Shown: positions 32,232 through 41,927, counted from the first letter of the stretch. The stretch: DNA of 42,208 nt from an uncultured Collinsella sp. (GCA_900542175.1 UQNC01000015.1:1-42208); one strand, 5' to 3'. The notes: a model not told the origin generated them from the sequence alone. Numbers and translations are program-made.

Positions 32232-34385
32232 ATGACCGAAGATATCCCCCTTGAAATCACTTCGAGCGACATGGCCAATCTGCCCATATTCATCGCCGTC
32301 CTTATCGTGGCCGCCGTCGTCGTGCGCGTGTATTTTTCAATCAAACGCAACGAAAAGCCACCCATTGCCCGCGTCTTTTGGTGCGCGACGCTCCTCATCC
32401 CGCTCGGCGTGGTAGCTGCATGGGTTACGAATCAATTGCTCGTAAATGAGGGCAGCTCCCTATGGGTCCTTTCTTATTCGGCGCTCGGTGCTGCCGCCGT
32501 CATGCTTCTTGTCGAGCCCTTGGTTTCGGGACTTATCGACCAAACCGACCTTGCGACGGGAACGGTTGCCTGTATTTGCCGTGACATCCTTGTCATCGCC
32601 GCTGTTTCAGCGCTCTCGTTCGTTTCACTCGAAATTGCCTGCAACGAAACGTTCTATCGCATTCCCGCCAACTCATTCGGGTTTTCCGTCGGGCTGCTCG
32701 CGACGGTTCTGCTCTCCCTTTATTTGGTGGGGCAGCGTCATGGAGGCGTCATGGCCCTCGTGCCCGTCGTCTGTTGCATCCTTGGCATTGCCGAGCACTT
32801 CGTCATAACGTTTAAAGGCGAAGCCATCCTGCCAAGCGATATCTTGGCCCTTGGCACCGCAATGGAAGTGAGCGAGGGATACGAGTTTACCTTTACCGCC
32901 GGAATCGTAACCTCTCTCGCCCTGCTGGAGATTTCCCTGGGGCTTCTTTCGCTCATCCGACCGCGAAAGCTCCGTACGCCCACCCATGTCTTCCCCGCTA
33001 TCGCCGCTAACCTCTGTGCTTTTCTGCTAGTGACCGTTGTGGGGCTCTCAGGCTTTTCCAACATCGACTTGGAGCAGGCGCTGGATTTTGGATTTGACCG
33101 TTGGCAGCCCATCACCACGTATGCGTCTCAGGGTTTTATCACTTCGTTCACCGAAATGGTCAACGAGTTGCCCATTGAGAAGCCCGAAGACTATACGCCC
33201 GATGAGGCGCAGAGCATCGAGCAGGAGCTCGCCACCGTCTACGACAGCACATATGGCTCGAGCGAGCAGCGCGCGGCGGCCGTTGCCCAGTTCAATGAAA
33301 TCAAGCCGACGATTGTTGCCGTCATGAATGAGAGTTTTAGCGACCTTTCGTGCTTTGAGCAGCTCCAGGCGGCCGGGTACACCGGCCCCGCATTCTACAA
33401 CTCGCTTCCCGACACACTTGTTCGCGGCACCATGCTCGCTTCGGTCGCCGGTGGCGGAACGGCGAACTCCGAATTCGAATTTTTGACCGGAGCGACAACG
33501 GCCTTTGTCGGATTAGGCAAGATCCCCTATCAGCTGTATCAGATGAATGGCGTAAACAGCCTGGCAAAGGACCTTAAAGAGCTTGGGTATACCACTACCG
33601 CTATGCACCCGCAAAACCCCGTCAACTACCATCGAGATAAAATCTATCAGCAGCTGGGCTTTGGAGACTTTCTTTCAATCGGCGATTTCGAAGGTGCGCC
33701 CTATTACCATGCCGGCGTATGCGACTACGTCACCTACGACAAGATACTCGACCTGCTTAGAACCGACGAAGCGCCGCAGTTCATCTTTGACGTCACGATG
33801 CAAAATCACGGCGGCTACGACTATGGCACCGTTCCCGCCGAAGAGCTGACAAACTATTGGGTCGAGGGAGCCAGCGAAGGCGCCAACAGCGCGCTCAACA
33901 CCTATCTCACCTGCATCAACGCATCCGGCCGGGACCTCGAGTACTTTATCAACGAGCTCCGCAACATCGGCAGACCGGTTGTTCTTGTCTTTTTTGGCGA
34001 CCATCAGCCGAGCGCCGCAACGACTCTCAACGACGAGCTGTACCCTCAGGAAGATACGGCAAGCCACGCTTTCCGTATCTATCAGTCGACATATCTCGTC
34101 TGGGCTAACTATGAGATCGCCGGCAATACCGAGCTCAACGTCTACGACACCGTCGGGGCAAACGAGATTGCAGCCATTACCCTTAATAAGATCGGCGCCC
34201 CGCTCACCAATTACCAAAAGGCCCTGCTTGCGACAAGGTCAGATGTGCCCACCATCAATGTCGCCGGCTATCTCGGTGCCGACGGGCTGCGCTACGACTT
34301 GGAATCGAAAGACAGCCCCTACGCCTCGACGATCGACAAGCTGCAGCGCATGCAATACCTCGAGTTCGCCAGCAAAGTTCAGTAA
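32232..34385 (+). CDS. LTA synthase family membrane phosphoglycerol transferase-like protein
   Basis: This is a 717-aa membrane enzyme of the alkaline phosphatase superfamily, related to lipoteichoic acid synthase LtaS and similar glycerol- or ethanolamine-phosphate transferases. The first ~300 residues hold several membrane helices, and the extracellular catalytic domain follows. Metal and active-site motifs are present: MNESFSDL (metal-binding glutamate), GGGTANSEFEFLTG with the nucleophilic threonine, and FGDHQPS. I chose the ATG at 32232 because a GAGGAA site precedes it. The polymer made is not known; polyglycerol-phosphate or another cell-surface modification fits. It is first in the plus-strand block, without a clear strong terminator before mrp (a 7-bp inverted repeat, 34400-34406 with 34428-34434, is present). 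Confidence 0.82.
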   Translation: MTEDIPLEITSSDMANLPIFIAVLIVAAVVVRVYFSIKRNEKPPIARVFWCATLLIPLGVVAAWVTNQLLVNEGSSLWVLSYSALGAAAVMLLVEPLVSGLIDQTDLATGTVACICRDILVIAAVSALSFVSLEIACNETFYRIPANSFGFSVGLLATVLLSLYLVGQRHGGVMALVPVVCCILGIAEHFVITFKGEAILPSDILALGTAMEVSEGYEFTFTAGIVTSLALLEISLGLLSLIRPRKLRTPTHVFPAIAANLCAFLLVTVVGLSGFSNIDLEQALDFGFDRWQPITTYASQGFITSFTEMVNELPIEKPEDYTPDEAQSIEQELATVYDSTYGSSEQRAAAVAQFNEIKPTIVAVMNESFSDLSCFEQLQAAGYTGPAFYNSLPDTLVRGTMLASVAGGGTANSEFEFLTGATTAFVGLGKIPYQLYQMNGVNSLAKDLKELGYTTTAMHPQNPVNYHRDKIYQQLGFGDFLSIGDFEGAPYYHAGVCDYVTYDKILDLLRTDEAPQFIFDVTMQNHGGYDYGTVPAEELTNYWVEGASEGANSALNTYLTCINASGRDLEYFINELRNIGRPVVLVFFGDHQPSAATTLNDELYPQEDTASHAFRIYQSTYLVWANYEIAGNTELNVYDTVGANEIAAITLNKIGAPLTNYQKALLATRSDVPTINVAGYLGADGLRYDLESKDSPYASTIDKLQRMQYLEFASKVQ

Positions 34386-34445
34386 GCCCGCCCATTCGCT
34401 TGGGCCCATCGTATTGCAAGCACGCTCGGCCCAAACGCATCGCAA

Positions 34446-34475
34446 ATGACTCCCGCTCGCAAACGAGGGTACAAT
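34446..34475 (+). promoter_or_regulatory. Candidate promoter of mrp
   Basis: ATGACT (34446-34451) and TACAAT (34470-34475) are spaced by 18 bases, about 55 bases before the mrp start. Five of six -10 bases and four of six -35 bases match the consensus. Confidence 0.45.
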
Positions 34476-34530
34476 GACGCTCGTGTCACATCGCGGGGCC
34501 CCGGCCCCAGCATATACAAAGGAGTCATAC

Positions 34531-35361
34531 ATGGGTTGCGAACACGCACAGGCCGCCGGCGGACAAACGTCGCCGTCGCAATTTGAGGAGAACACGCTGT
34601 CCGAGGTCAAGCGCGTCATCGCCGTGCTTTCCGGCAAGGGCGGTGTCGGCAAGTCATTTGTCACCGGTGCCATCGCCACCGAGCTTGCCCGTCACGGCCA
34701 CAAGGTCGGCGTCCTCGATGCCGACATCACCGGTCCCTCTATCCCCAAGATGTTCGGTATGAGTGGACGCCACGTCCATGCCCTTGGCAACCTTATGCTG
34801 CCCGAAATCTCCGAGCACGGCGTCAAGGTCATGAGCTCCAACCTGCTGCTCCAAAACGAGACCGACCCCGTCCTTTGGCGCGGTCCGGTCATCGCAGGCG
34901 CCATTAGGCAGTTCTGGAGCGAGACCTCGTGGGGCCCCATCGACTACCTACTGGTCGACATGCCTCCGGGAACAGGCGACGTTGCGCTCACCGTCTTCCA
35001 GTCGCTGCCGGTCGACGGCATCGTCATCGTCACGAGCCCGCAGGATCTGGTCTCGATGATCGTCGCCAAGGCGGTCAACATGGCCGAGAAGATGAACGTC
35101 CCCATTCTGGGCATTGTCGAGAACATGAGCTATATTGAGTGCCCCGACTGCGGCAAGAAGATCGAGGTCTTTGGCAAGAGCAAGCTCCCCGAGGTCGCAG
35201 AGCGCTATAACCTCGACATCTTGGGCCAGCTTCCCATTAATCCGGCACTCGCCGAGGCCTGCGATAAGGGCGAGGTCGAGACTGCGCTGCCCGATGGCAT
35301 GTTGCCCAAGGCAGTCTCTGCCGTCGAGGCTATTACCCCGCACGAGACCGACGAGGCCTAA
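34531..35361 (+). CDS. mrp: Mrp/ApbC-family iron-sulfur cluster carrier ATPase
   Basis: This is a cytoplasmic P-loop ATPase that holds and delivers Fe-S clusters to target proteins. It is 276 aa. The deviant Walker A GKGGVGKS is near residue 36-43, followed by LDADITGPSIPKMFG and DMPPGTGDVALT (Walker B/switch), and the C-terminal CPDC pair that bridges a cluster between two subunits. The start ATG has AAAGGAG at good distance. It directly abuts the next FAD gene (TAA then GTG), so the two are translated together. Confidence 0.93.
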   Translation: MGCEHAQAAGGQTSPSQFEENTLSEVKRVIAVLSGKGGVGKSFVTGAIATELARHGHKVGVLDADITGPSIPKMFGMSGRHVHALGNLMLPEISEHGVKVMSSNLLLQNETDPVLWRGPVIAGAIRQFWSETSWGPIDYLLVDMPPGTGDVALTVFQSLPVDGIVIVTSPQDLVSMIVAKAVNMAEKMNVPILGIVENMSYIECPDCGKKIEVFGKSKLPEVAERYNLDILGQLPINPALAEACDKGEVETALPDGMLPKAVSAVEAITPHETDEA

Positions 35362-36633
35362 GTGAACGCGAGCGCCCTCTATGACGTCTTGGTAATCGGC
35401 GGCGGGGCTTCAGGCCTCGCCGCCGCCATTACGGCCGCACGCGCTGGCAAAAGCGTCTGCATCGTTGAGCGCGATGTCGCCTGCGGCCTCAAGCTCCTTG
35501 CGACCGGTAACGGCCGTTGCAACCTCTCCAACGAATCGATTGATCCTCAGCGGTATAACCACCCCGCATTCGTCGAATCCGTCATGGGCCCCCAGCCCGA
35601 ACAAGAGCTTATGGGTTTCTTCTCCTCGCTGGGCATCATGACAACCTCCGAGGAAGGCCGGCTGTACCCGCGCTCCCTTCGCGCCGAATCGGTGCGCGAC
35701 GCGCTTCTCAGCGTTTGCGACCGCCTAGGTATCACCTTAATCTGCGGAGCCAACGTTGCCTCGGCGCACAAAGCTTCCGAAGGCTGGGCACTCCAAATAG
35801 ACCGTCCGGCGCGGGCACTCAAGGCAAAAAAGCACGACGACCGAAAATCGGAGCTCCGCTCGCTTCGGAAAGCGCTCGCCGATGTCCCTCGCAAGAACGA
35901 GGCCCTGCAGGCACATGCCGTAATTATCGCCACGGGCGGCAACCCCACCGGTATCGCCGATACGTTTCGCCTCCCCCTCACTTCGCTGCGCCCCATCCTC
36001 TGCCCCGTATCGGCAACGGTCTTTGGCGATCGGGCGGCGCTCAAGACGTTGGATGGCCTGCGCGTCCGCGCCCGCTTGACGCTCGCCCGCAATCATAATG
36101 AGCTCTGGCACGAAGACGGTGAAGTGCTGTTTCGAACCTTCGGTATCTCGGGCGTCGCTGTCTTCAACCTCTCTCGTCGTATCCAGCACGGCGATACGAT
36201 CCTGCTCGACGTTTTCCCCGACCTCTCCAAAGACGAGTTGCTCAATATGCTCAACCGGCGCGTTGAGCTGCTCGGCGGCTTTTCGCCCCGCGATCCCCGT
36301 TGGCTCGACGGCATGCTCGCCCCGCAACTCTCCCGCGTCGTCTGCACAGCGTTCGAGCAGTGCCATCCAGGCTCCAACGATGTCATCCACCTGGTCTCGA
36401 TCCTCAAGCACTTTAAGTTGCTCGTCAAGGGAACAGCCGAGGAGCGCTCAGCGCAGGTCACGCGTGGTGGCGTATCTGTCGAGAGCATCTCAACACCCAG
36501 CCTACGCGCGCGCAGCGTTGTCGACGCCCCGCTTTACGTCTGCGGTGAAGCGCTCGACATCGACGCCGATTGCGGAGGCTTTAACCTTGCGTGGGCCTGG
36601 ATCTCGGGCATTCGCGCTGCAAGCAGCCTGTAG
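35362..36633 (+). CDS. HI0933/YhiN-family FAD-dependent oxidoreductase
   Basis: This 423-aa flavoprotein of uncertain reaction was once called aminoacetone oxidase. The FAD-binding motif VLVIGGGASGLAAAITAARAG is at the N-terminus, GNGRCNLSN near 50 marks the HI0933 family, and the C-terminal TRGGVSVESI and CGEALDIDADCGGFNLAWAWISG close the FAD site. It starts with GTG immediately after the mrp stop. The reaction and partner are unknown; the coupling to the Fe-S carrier hints at redox or cofactor chemistry. Confidence 0.9.
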   Translation: MNASALYDVLVIGGGASGLAAAITAARAGKSVCIVERDVACGLKLLATGNGRCNLSNESIDPQRYNHPAFVESVMGPQPEQELMGFFSSLGIMTTSEEGRLYPRSLRAESVRDALLSVCDRLGITLICGANVASAHKASEGWALQIDRPARALKAKKHDDRKSELRSLRKALADVPRKNEALQAHAVIIATGGNPTGIADTFRLPLTSLRPILCPVSATVFGDRAALKTLDGLRVRARLTLARNHNELWHEDGEVLFRTFGISGVAVFNLSRRIQHGDTILLDVFPDLSKDELLNMLNRRVELLGGFSPRDPRWLDGMLAPQLSRVVCTAFEQCHPGSNDVIHLVSILKHFKLLVKGTAEERSAQVTRGGVSVESISTPSLRARSVVDAPLYVCGEALDIDADCGGFNLAWAWISGIRAASSL

Positions 36634-36643
36634 CCGCGCAGTC

Positions 36644-36694
36644 TATAATCAAAAACGCATTCGGGCCGTCTGGGATACCGGACGGCCTCTTTCT
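36644..36694 (+). promoter_or_regulatory. TATAAT box and U-tailed hairpin between the two FAD genes
   Basis: TATAAT (36644-36649) is followed by a stem of 7 bp (36664-36670 with 36681-36687) and a UCUUUCUU tail that looks like a terminator, just 20-30 bases before the next ribosome-binding site. No good -35 is seen. It can be read as a terminator for the upstream operon, or as an attenuator in the leader of the next gene. Confidence 0.5.
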
Positions 36695-36713
36695 TGCCTC
36701 TAAGGAGACCTCG

Positions 36714-38354
36714 ATGATTGAAATCACCCAAGTCAACGCGTCGCTCGATGAAGCCGGCGATGAAAATGCCTGTCTCATTGTTGGCAAGCGAGTCGCCAAG
36801 TGCGTCCTACGTTGCAAGGACTCCGAGATCAAGTCCATCGAGCTCCACCGCAAGTCAATCGACGCTCGCAAAAAACGAGACGTCCATTTTATCCTGAGCT
36901 TTCGTGTTGAGCTGACTAGTCCCCACCTCGAGCGAGAAGCGATCGACAGCGTTGCCGAGCGTGACCGCTCGCGCGTACGCGCGATAGAAGACTATGAGCC
37001 TTCATTCCCCTCCCCCGCCTCCGACGCACCTCAAGAACGCCCTGTCGTTGTCGGCGCCGGATGCGCCGGCCTTTTCGCTGCGCTTACGCTCGCCGAAGCA
37101 GGTCTTAAGCCCTTGCTCATCGAGCGCGGCGACCCGGCATTTCGCCGCTCGCGGGCGATCGACCTCTTTCTAAAGGAGCGCATCCTCGACCCCGAGAGCA
37201 ATATCCAGTTTGGTCTGGGCGGCGCGGGGACCTTCTCGGACGGCAAGCTCAATACGGGAACAAAAAATCCCGCCCATCGTCTTATCCTCGAAACCTTCGT
37301 CGAGGCGGGTGCGCCCCGCGATATTCTGTGGGATGCCAAGCCGCACATTGGCTCCGACATCCTTCCCAAGGTTGTCACCGCTATATCCCAGCGCATCGAG
37401 CAGCTCGGAGGTGTCGTCCGTTATCGAACGAAGCTCGTCGACATTCGCATCGACGCGTCTGGCGCCATCACCGGCATTGATGTCCAATCGTCCCAAGACG
37501 CCGCTTACGAGTCAATCGAGACAAAGCACCTCATCCTCGCCTGCGGGCATTCTGCTCGCGATATTTTTGAGCTCCTTAAGGGCCACAACGTGGCCCTCGC
37601 ACAAAAGACCTTTGCCATGGGCGTTCGCATCGAGCATCCGCAGCGCGACATCGACCGAGTCCAATACGGAGCCTCGGCGGGACATCCTGCCCTCGGAGCA
37701 GCCCCTTACAAGCTCGTCGCCCATCTTCCCAACGGCCGCAGCGTGTTCTCGTTTTGCATGTGCCCCGGCGGGCAAGTTGTCGCCGCCTCTTCCGAGCAGG
37801 GCCACCTGTGCGTCAACGGCGCCAGTCTCAATGCCCGCGGCGGACGCAACGCAAATGCCGCCCTGCTCGTTAACGTCACACCCGAGGACCTTCCCAACGA
37901 TGACCCACTCGCCGGCATCGAGCTCCAGCGCGCCTGCGAGGCGGCCGCCTATCGCCTGGGCGGTTCCAACTGGAACGCACCGGCACAGCTCGTCGGAGAT
38001 TTCCTCGCAGGACGTGCCAGCAAGGCGCCCGGAAAGGTAAAGCCCACCTATCCGCTCGGTGTGACCTGGACGGCAATTGACGAAGCCCTGCCGCAGTATA
38101 TCGTCGAGTCGCTCCGCCTGGGACTTCCCCTACTCGGAAAAAAGCTACGCGGCTACGACCGCCCCGACGCCGTTCTTACCGGCGTGGAGACTCGTTCGAG
38201 CTCACCGGTCACTGTCACCCGAGACCGAACGTGCCATGCCGTGTCGACCCCGGGCCTCTATCCTTGTGGTGAGGGAGCTGGATATGCCGGCGGCATCATG
38301 AGCGCGGCCACCGACGGCATCCGTTGTGCCGAAGCCCTGATCGCAGACCTCTAA
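36714..38354 (+). CDS. FAD-dependent dehydrogenase-like protein (COG2509 type)
   Basis: This 546-aa protein has an N-terminal region of about 100 residues with a basic, possibly ferredoxin-like or RNA-contact-like fold that I cannot assign. An FAD-binding domain starts at VVVGAGCAGLFAALTLAEAG near residue 112. The later motifs GLGGAGTFSDGKLNT and CGEGAGYAGGIMSAATDG are typical of the uncharacterised FAD-dependent dehydrogenase family. The start is ATG 36714 with AAGGAG upstream. The family's reaction is not known. It converges on uvrB with a shared terminator. Confidence 0.87.
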   Translation: MIEITQVNASLDEAGDENACLIVGKRVAKCVLRCKDSEIKSIELHRKSIDARKKRDVHFILSFRVELTSPHLEREAIDSVAERDRSRVRAIEDYEPSFPSPASDAPQERPVVVGAGCAGLFAALTLAEAGLKPLLIERGDPAFRRSRAIDLFLKERILDPESNIQFGLGGAGTFSDGKLNTGTKNPAHRLILETFVEAGAPRDILWDAKPHIGSDILPKVVTAISQRIEQLGGVVRYRTKLVDIRIDASGAITGIDVQSSQDAAYESIETKHLILACGHSARDIFELLKGHNVALAQKTFAMGVRIEHPQRDIDRVQYGASAGHPALGAAPYKLVAHLPNGRSVFSFCMCPGGQVVAASSEQGHLCVNGASLNARGGRNANAALLVNVTPEDLPNDDPLAGIELQRACEAAAYRLGGSNWNAPAQLVGDFLAGRASKAPGKVKPTYPLGVTWTAIDEALPQYIVESLRLGLPLLGKKLRGYDRPDAVLTGVETRSSSPVTVTRDRTCHAVSTPGLYPCGEGAGYAGGIMSAATDGIRCAEALIADL

Positions 38355-38380
38355 CGCACGAATTCCAGCGCGCAAAAGAC

Positions 38381-38416
38381 ACAGGCCCCAAGCTCCACAG
38401 GGAACTCGGGGCCTGT
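38381..38416. terminator. Convergent terminator between the FAD gene and uvrB
   Basis: ACAGGCCCC (38381-38389) and GGGGCCTGT (38408-38416) form a perfect 9-bp stem with an 18-base loop. U-rich bases lie on either side. It serves both the plus-strand FAD gene and the minus-strand uvrB. Confidence 0.75.
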
Positions 38417-38419
38417 TCA

Positions 38420-40660
38420 CTATTTCTTAAACCGTGCACCCTGGCGTTTTCTGCCCGATGCGAACGTGGAACCCTTGCGGGCCTGCGAACGTAAGCGCTC
38501 GATCGTCTCGTCCTCAGACGCACCCTCGAGCATCGCTCGAATCTGAACGACGGCATCGCGCAGGCGCGCCGCCTCCTCAAAGTCCATGGCAGCAGAAGCG
38601 TTACGCATATCCTCTTCCATGGTTTCGACGATCCGCACAAGCTCGTCATGCGGCAGTTCTTCCAACTGCTCCGCAAGTGTCTGCTCGGGCGCCACCGTTT
38701 CCGGCACACCACCCTCGCCCGACTCATCGGGCGTATAGAATGCGCCATGTCCAAGAGAGTCGCCCTTCGAGCGCCCCTTGGAACCCACGGTTTTTTCGGC
38801 CTCGGCAATAAAACTTGAGATGTCGTTGATGGCCTTGCGCACCGTCTTGGGCACAATGCCATGCTCTTCGTTATATGCCATCTGAATCTCGCGACGGCGC
38901 TGCGTCTCCTCGATGGCCTCTTTCATCGAATCGGTCACAATGTCCGCATACATGATGACTTCGCCATCGGCGTTACGGGCCGCGCGGCCAATCGTCTGAA
39001 TCAGCGAACGGCGGTTGCGCAAGAAGCCTTCCTTATCGGCATCGAGAATTGCCACCAGTGAGACCTCGGGAAGGTCTAGGCCCTCGCGAAGCAGGTTGAT
39101 GCCAACGAGAACATCGATCTTGCCCTCGCGCAGCGTTCGCAGGATCTCGACACGGTCCATCGTCGCTGTATCGGAGTGCATGTAATTGACCTTAATGCCG
39201 GCATCAAGCAGATGGTCGGTCAGGTCCTCGGCCATGCGCTTGGTGAGCGTGGTCACCAGCACGCGCTCCTTGCGGGCAACGCGCTCGCGAATCTCGTCCT
39301 CAAGATCGTCAATCTGCCCACGAACCGGACGCACATCGATCTTGGGGTCGAGCAGACCGGTCGGACGAATAATCTGCTCCACGTCGTTTTGGCTCACCCG
39401 CAGCTCGTAGTCGCCCGGTGTGGCCGAAACATAGATAAACTGGGGTATCCTTGCCTCAAACTCATCGAAACGAAGCGGGCGATTATCGAGTGCCGAGGGC
39501 AGGCGAAAACCGTGTTCCACCAGCGTTACCTTACGCGAGCGGTCACCTTCGTGCATACCGCGAATCTGCGGCACCGTCACATGGCTCTCATCGATGATGC
39601 AGAGCATGTCCTTAGGAAAGTAATCGATCAGGGTAAACGGCGGCTCACCCGGCTTGCGACCGTCCAGATGACGCGAGTAGTTCTCGATGCCGTTGCAAAA
39701 GCCCATCGTCTCGAGCATCTCAAGATCATAATCGGTGCGCTGCTGCAGACGCTGCGCCTCGAGCAACTTGTCAGTCGCCTTGAGCTCCGCCACGCGCTTC
39801 TCGCACTCTTCGCTGATCGATTTCAGAGCCGCCTTGACCTTCGGCTTCTCGGTCACGTAGTGCGATGCCGGCCATACGGGGATGGCCTCGTACTCACGAA
39901 GCATCTCTCCGGTGACCTCATCGATCTCGGCTATCAGTTCAACCTCGTCACCAAAGAACTCAAACCGCAACGGATGCTCGGCATAAGGCGGATACACGTC
40001 GACGACATCACCGCGCACGCGGAACGTGCCGCGCGCCAGGTCATAGTCATTGCGATCATATTGAATGTCGATAAGCGCATGGATAAAGTCATCGCGCTCG
40101 AGCGGCACCTTCTTGTCGACGTTTGGAGCCAGACCCGCATAGTCCTCAGGAGAGCCAATGCCATAGATACACGAGACCGATGCGACAACGATCACATCGC
40201 GTCGAGATAGCAGCGATGCGGTCGCCTGATGGCGCAGCATCTCGACCTCTTCGTTAATCGAGGAGTCTTTCTCGATATAAGTATCGCTTTGCGGCACATA
40301 CGCCTCGGGCTGATAGTAGTCGTAGTACGAGACAAAGTAGACCACAGCGTTGTTGGGAAAGAACTCTTTGAGCTCGCTCGCAAGCTGAGCGGCGAGCGTT
40401 TTATTGGGAGCCATGACCAGCGTCGGCTTCCCCAGGGCCTCAATAGTCTTAGCCATCGTGAAGGTCTTGCCCGAACCAGTCACGCCCAGCAAAACCTGAT
40501 AGCGATCTCCGTCCCTCACACCCTGCACAAGCGACTCAATGGCCTTAGGCTGGGAACCAGCGGGCTCGTATGGAGACACGACCTCAAACGGCACCTCAGA
40601 GCCCTCAACGCCAAAACGTTTGAGCTCTCCTCCAACACGCTCAACTTCAAATTCCGCCAT
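38420..40660 (-). CDS. uvrB: UvrABC excision nuclease subunit B
   Basis: This helicase-like ATPase verifies DNA damage and recruits UvrC. It is 746 aa, longer than the ~670 of E. coli because of an N-terminal extension and a Gly/Ser-rich linker before the tail. Walker A GVTGSGKT is near residue 59-66, the beta-hairpin region YYDYYQPEAYVPQSDTYIEKD near 112-132, the helicase motifs DESH and IYVSATPGDYE, QTIGRAARN in motif VI, and the UVR domain (MDFEEAARLRDAV) near the C-terminus for UvrC contact. The ribosome-binding site AGGAG precedes the ATG. It is transcribed 50 bases downstream of the transglycosylase gene. Confidence 0.95.
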   Translation of the reverse strand: MAEFEVERVGGELKRFGVEGSEVPFEVVSPYEPAGSQPKAIESLVQGVRDGDRYQVLLGVTGSGKTFTMAKTIEALGKPTLVMAPNKTLAAQLASELKEFFPNNAVVYFVSYYDYYQPEAYVPQSDTYIEKDSSINEEVEMLRHQATASLLSRRDVIVVASVSCIYGIGSPEDYAGLAPNVDKKVPLERDDFIHALIDIQYDRNDYDLARGTFRVRGDVVDVYPPYAEHPLRFEFFGDEVELIAEIDEVTGEMLREYEAIPVWPASHYVTEKPKVKAALKSISEECEKRVAELKATDKLLEAQRLQQRTDYDLEMLETMGFCNGIENYSRHLDGRKPGEPPFTLIDYFPKDMLCIIDESHVTVPQIRGMHEGDRSRKVTLVEHGFRLPSALDNRPLRFDEFEARIPQFIYVSATPGDYELRVSQNDVEQIIRPTGLLDPKIDVRPVRGQIDDLEDEIRERVARKERVLVTTLTKRMAEDLTDHLLDAGIKVNYMHSDTATMDRVEILRTLREGKIDVLVGINLLREGLDLPEVSLVAILDADKEGFLRNRRSLIQTIGRAARNADGEVIMYADIVTDSMKEAIEETQRRREIQMAYNEEHGIVPKTVRKAINDISSFIAEAEKTVGSKGRSKGDSLGHGAFYTPDESGEGGVPETVAPEQTLAEQLEELPHDELVRIVETMEEDMRNASAAMDFEEAARLRDAVVQIRAMLEGASEDETIERLRSQARKGSTFASGRKRQGARFKK

Positions 40661-40711
40661 GGATACTCCTAACTCATATATCTGCAGTATACGCAGGCGG
40701 CAGGCATAGTC

Positions 40712-41293
40712 CTATACGAACCGATCGGGATAGAGGGTCTTGTAGCGAACCCAGGCATTATTGACACGAATCAGATACGCCTGCGTCTCGGGAAAGGTGA
40801 TTGCATTATGAAGCGACGTGCTCTGCTGCGCCCATCCGTCGACATTGCCCATGCCGGCGTTATAGGCGGCAATGGCGCTGTCAGTCGACCCGTTAAAATA
40901 CGTTAGAAGATACGAAAGATACGCACAGCCAAACTCGATGTTCGTAGCGGGATCGTTAAGGTTGTCGGCGGAATACTCGCTACCATCGACAAGACCCTTG
41001 GCAATCATATCCTGGGCAGTCTCGGGCATCAGCTGCATCAATCCCCGAGCGCCTTGATTCGACTCAGCCTCGGGATCCCAATTCGATTCCGACTTTATGA
41101 CAGCACACACCAGATATGGATCAAGATTGTGCGAAATGCTCGATTGCTTTACATACGCCTCGTAGTCAATTGGATACAAAGGCTTAAAGAAGGCGGCAGG
41201 AGCATACGAGTAGACGAGCGAAATAAAGCCGAAGACGAGCACAACGGCAAGTGGCGCAACGCGATACCACGTAAAGAAACGTGTCTTAGGCAT
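40712..41293 (-). CDS. Membrane-anchored lytic transglycosylase (SLT/GH23)
   Basis: This protein cleaves peptidoglycan glycan strands outside the membrane. It is 193 aa. One N-terminal membrane helix (about 12-30) is an anchor or an uncleaved signal. The SLT domain follows: catalytic Glu69 in VIKSESNWDP, GARGLMQLMPETAQ at 81-94, FGCAYLSYLL and AIAAYNAGMGNV. The ATG overlaps the coaE stop by 8 bases, so it is coupled to coaE. It resembles the small SLT proteins next to coaE in other Gram-positives. Confidence 0.9.
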   Translation of the reverse strand: MPKTRFFTWYRVAPLAVVLVFGFISLVYSYAPAAFFKPLYPIDYEAYVKQSSISHNLDPYLVCAVIKSESNWDPEAESNQGARGLMQLMPETAQDMIAKGLVDGSEYSADNLNDPATNIEFGCAYLSYLLTYFNGSTDSAIAAYNAGMGNVDGWAQQSTSLHNAITFPETQAYLIRVNNAWVRYKTLYPDRFV

Positions 41294-41927
41294 CGGCCTC
41301 CTCCTTATCCGTTACATCCCCGAAGCCATGGCGCACAAGCCATGCGTCCAGTTGTTCAAAGAGCGAATTATCGCCTCCCGCATTATCGATTACCGTCGTA
41401 GCGAGATTGCAAAGCGAAGCCTCATCAGGTTGGCATGCAGAGCGAGCATCAAAATCAGAGGACTCCATACCACGATGAATGGCACGCTCGCGACGAACTG
41501 CCAAAGGAGCACTGATAACCAGAATTTCATCAGCCAGGCCAAAAGCATCCTCAAAACCAGTCGGGGCAGAAACCTCGACAACCGCAAAGGGATAACGGGG
41601 GGACGAAACCGTACAACAAACCGGATCGAGAATCCTAAGCGAAAGCTGTTCAATGAGAACGGGGTGCACAAGGTCATTGAGCCGTGCGACCGAATCAGGA
41701 GAAGCGAAAGCTCGAGAAGCGAGGATGTTACGGCGAACGCCGCCCTCCTCGTCCAAAATATCCCAGCCAAATTCTTCCGCGAGGGCATTGACGATATCGG
41801 AGCCTGGCACATACAGCGATTTGGCAAGTTCGTCCAGATCGATGAGCATGGCGCCATGAGATTCGAGATAGCGGCAGGCAGTCGACTTACCCGAAGCAAT
41901 ATTGCCCAAGACAAAAACGGTAAACAT
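41286..41927 (-). CDS. coaE: Dephospho-CoA kinase
   Basis: It is predicted to phosphorylate dephospho-CoA, the last step of coenzyme A synthesis. It is 213 aa from ATG 41925-41927 with GGGAGG 5 bases upstream. The P-loop GNIASGKST is at the N-terminus, then IDLDELAKSLY (acceptor-site aspartate), RRNILASRAF and LNDLVHPVLIE, which match the order of CoaE motifs. The P-loop diverges from the usual GGIGSGKS, so the assignment is good but not absolute; another P-loop nucleoside kinase is the alternative. Confidence 0.75.
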   Translation of the reverse strand: MFTVFVLGNIASGKSTACRYLESHGAMLIDLDELAKSLYVPGSDIVNALAEEFGWDILDEEGGVRRNILASRAFASPDSVARLNDLVHPVLIEQLSLRILDPVCCTVSSPRYPFAVVEVSAPTGFEDAFGLADEILVISAPLAVRRERAIHRGMESSDFDARSACQPDEASLCNLATTVIDNAGGDNSLFEQLDAWLVRHGFGDVTDKEEADA

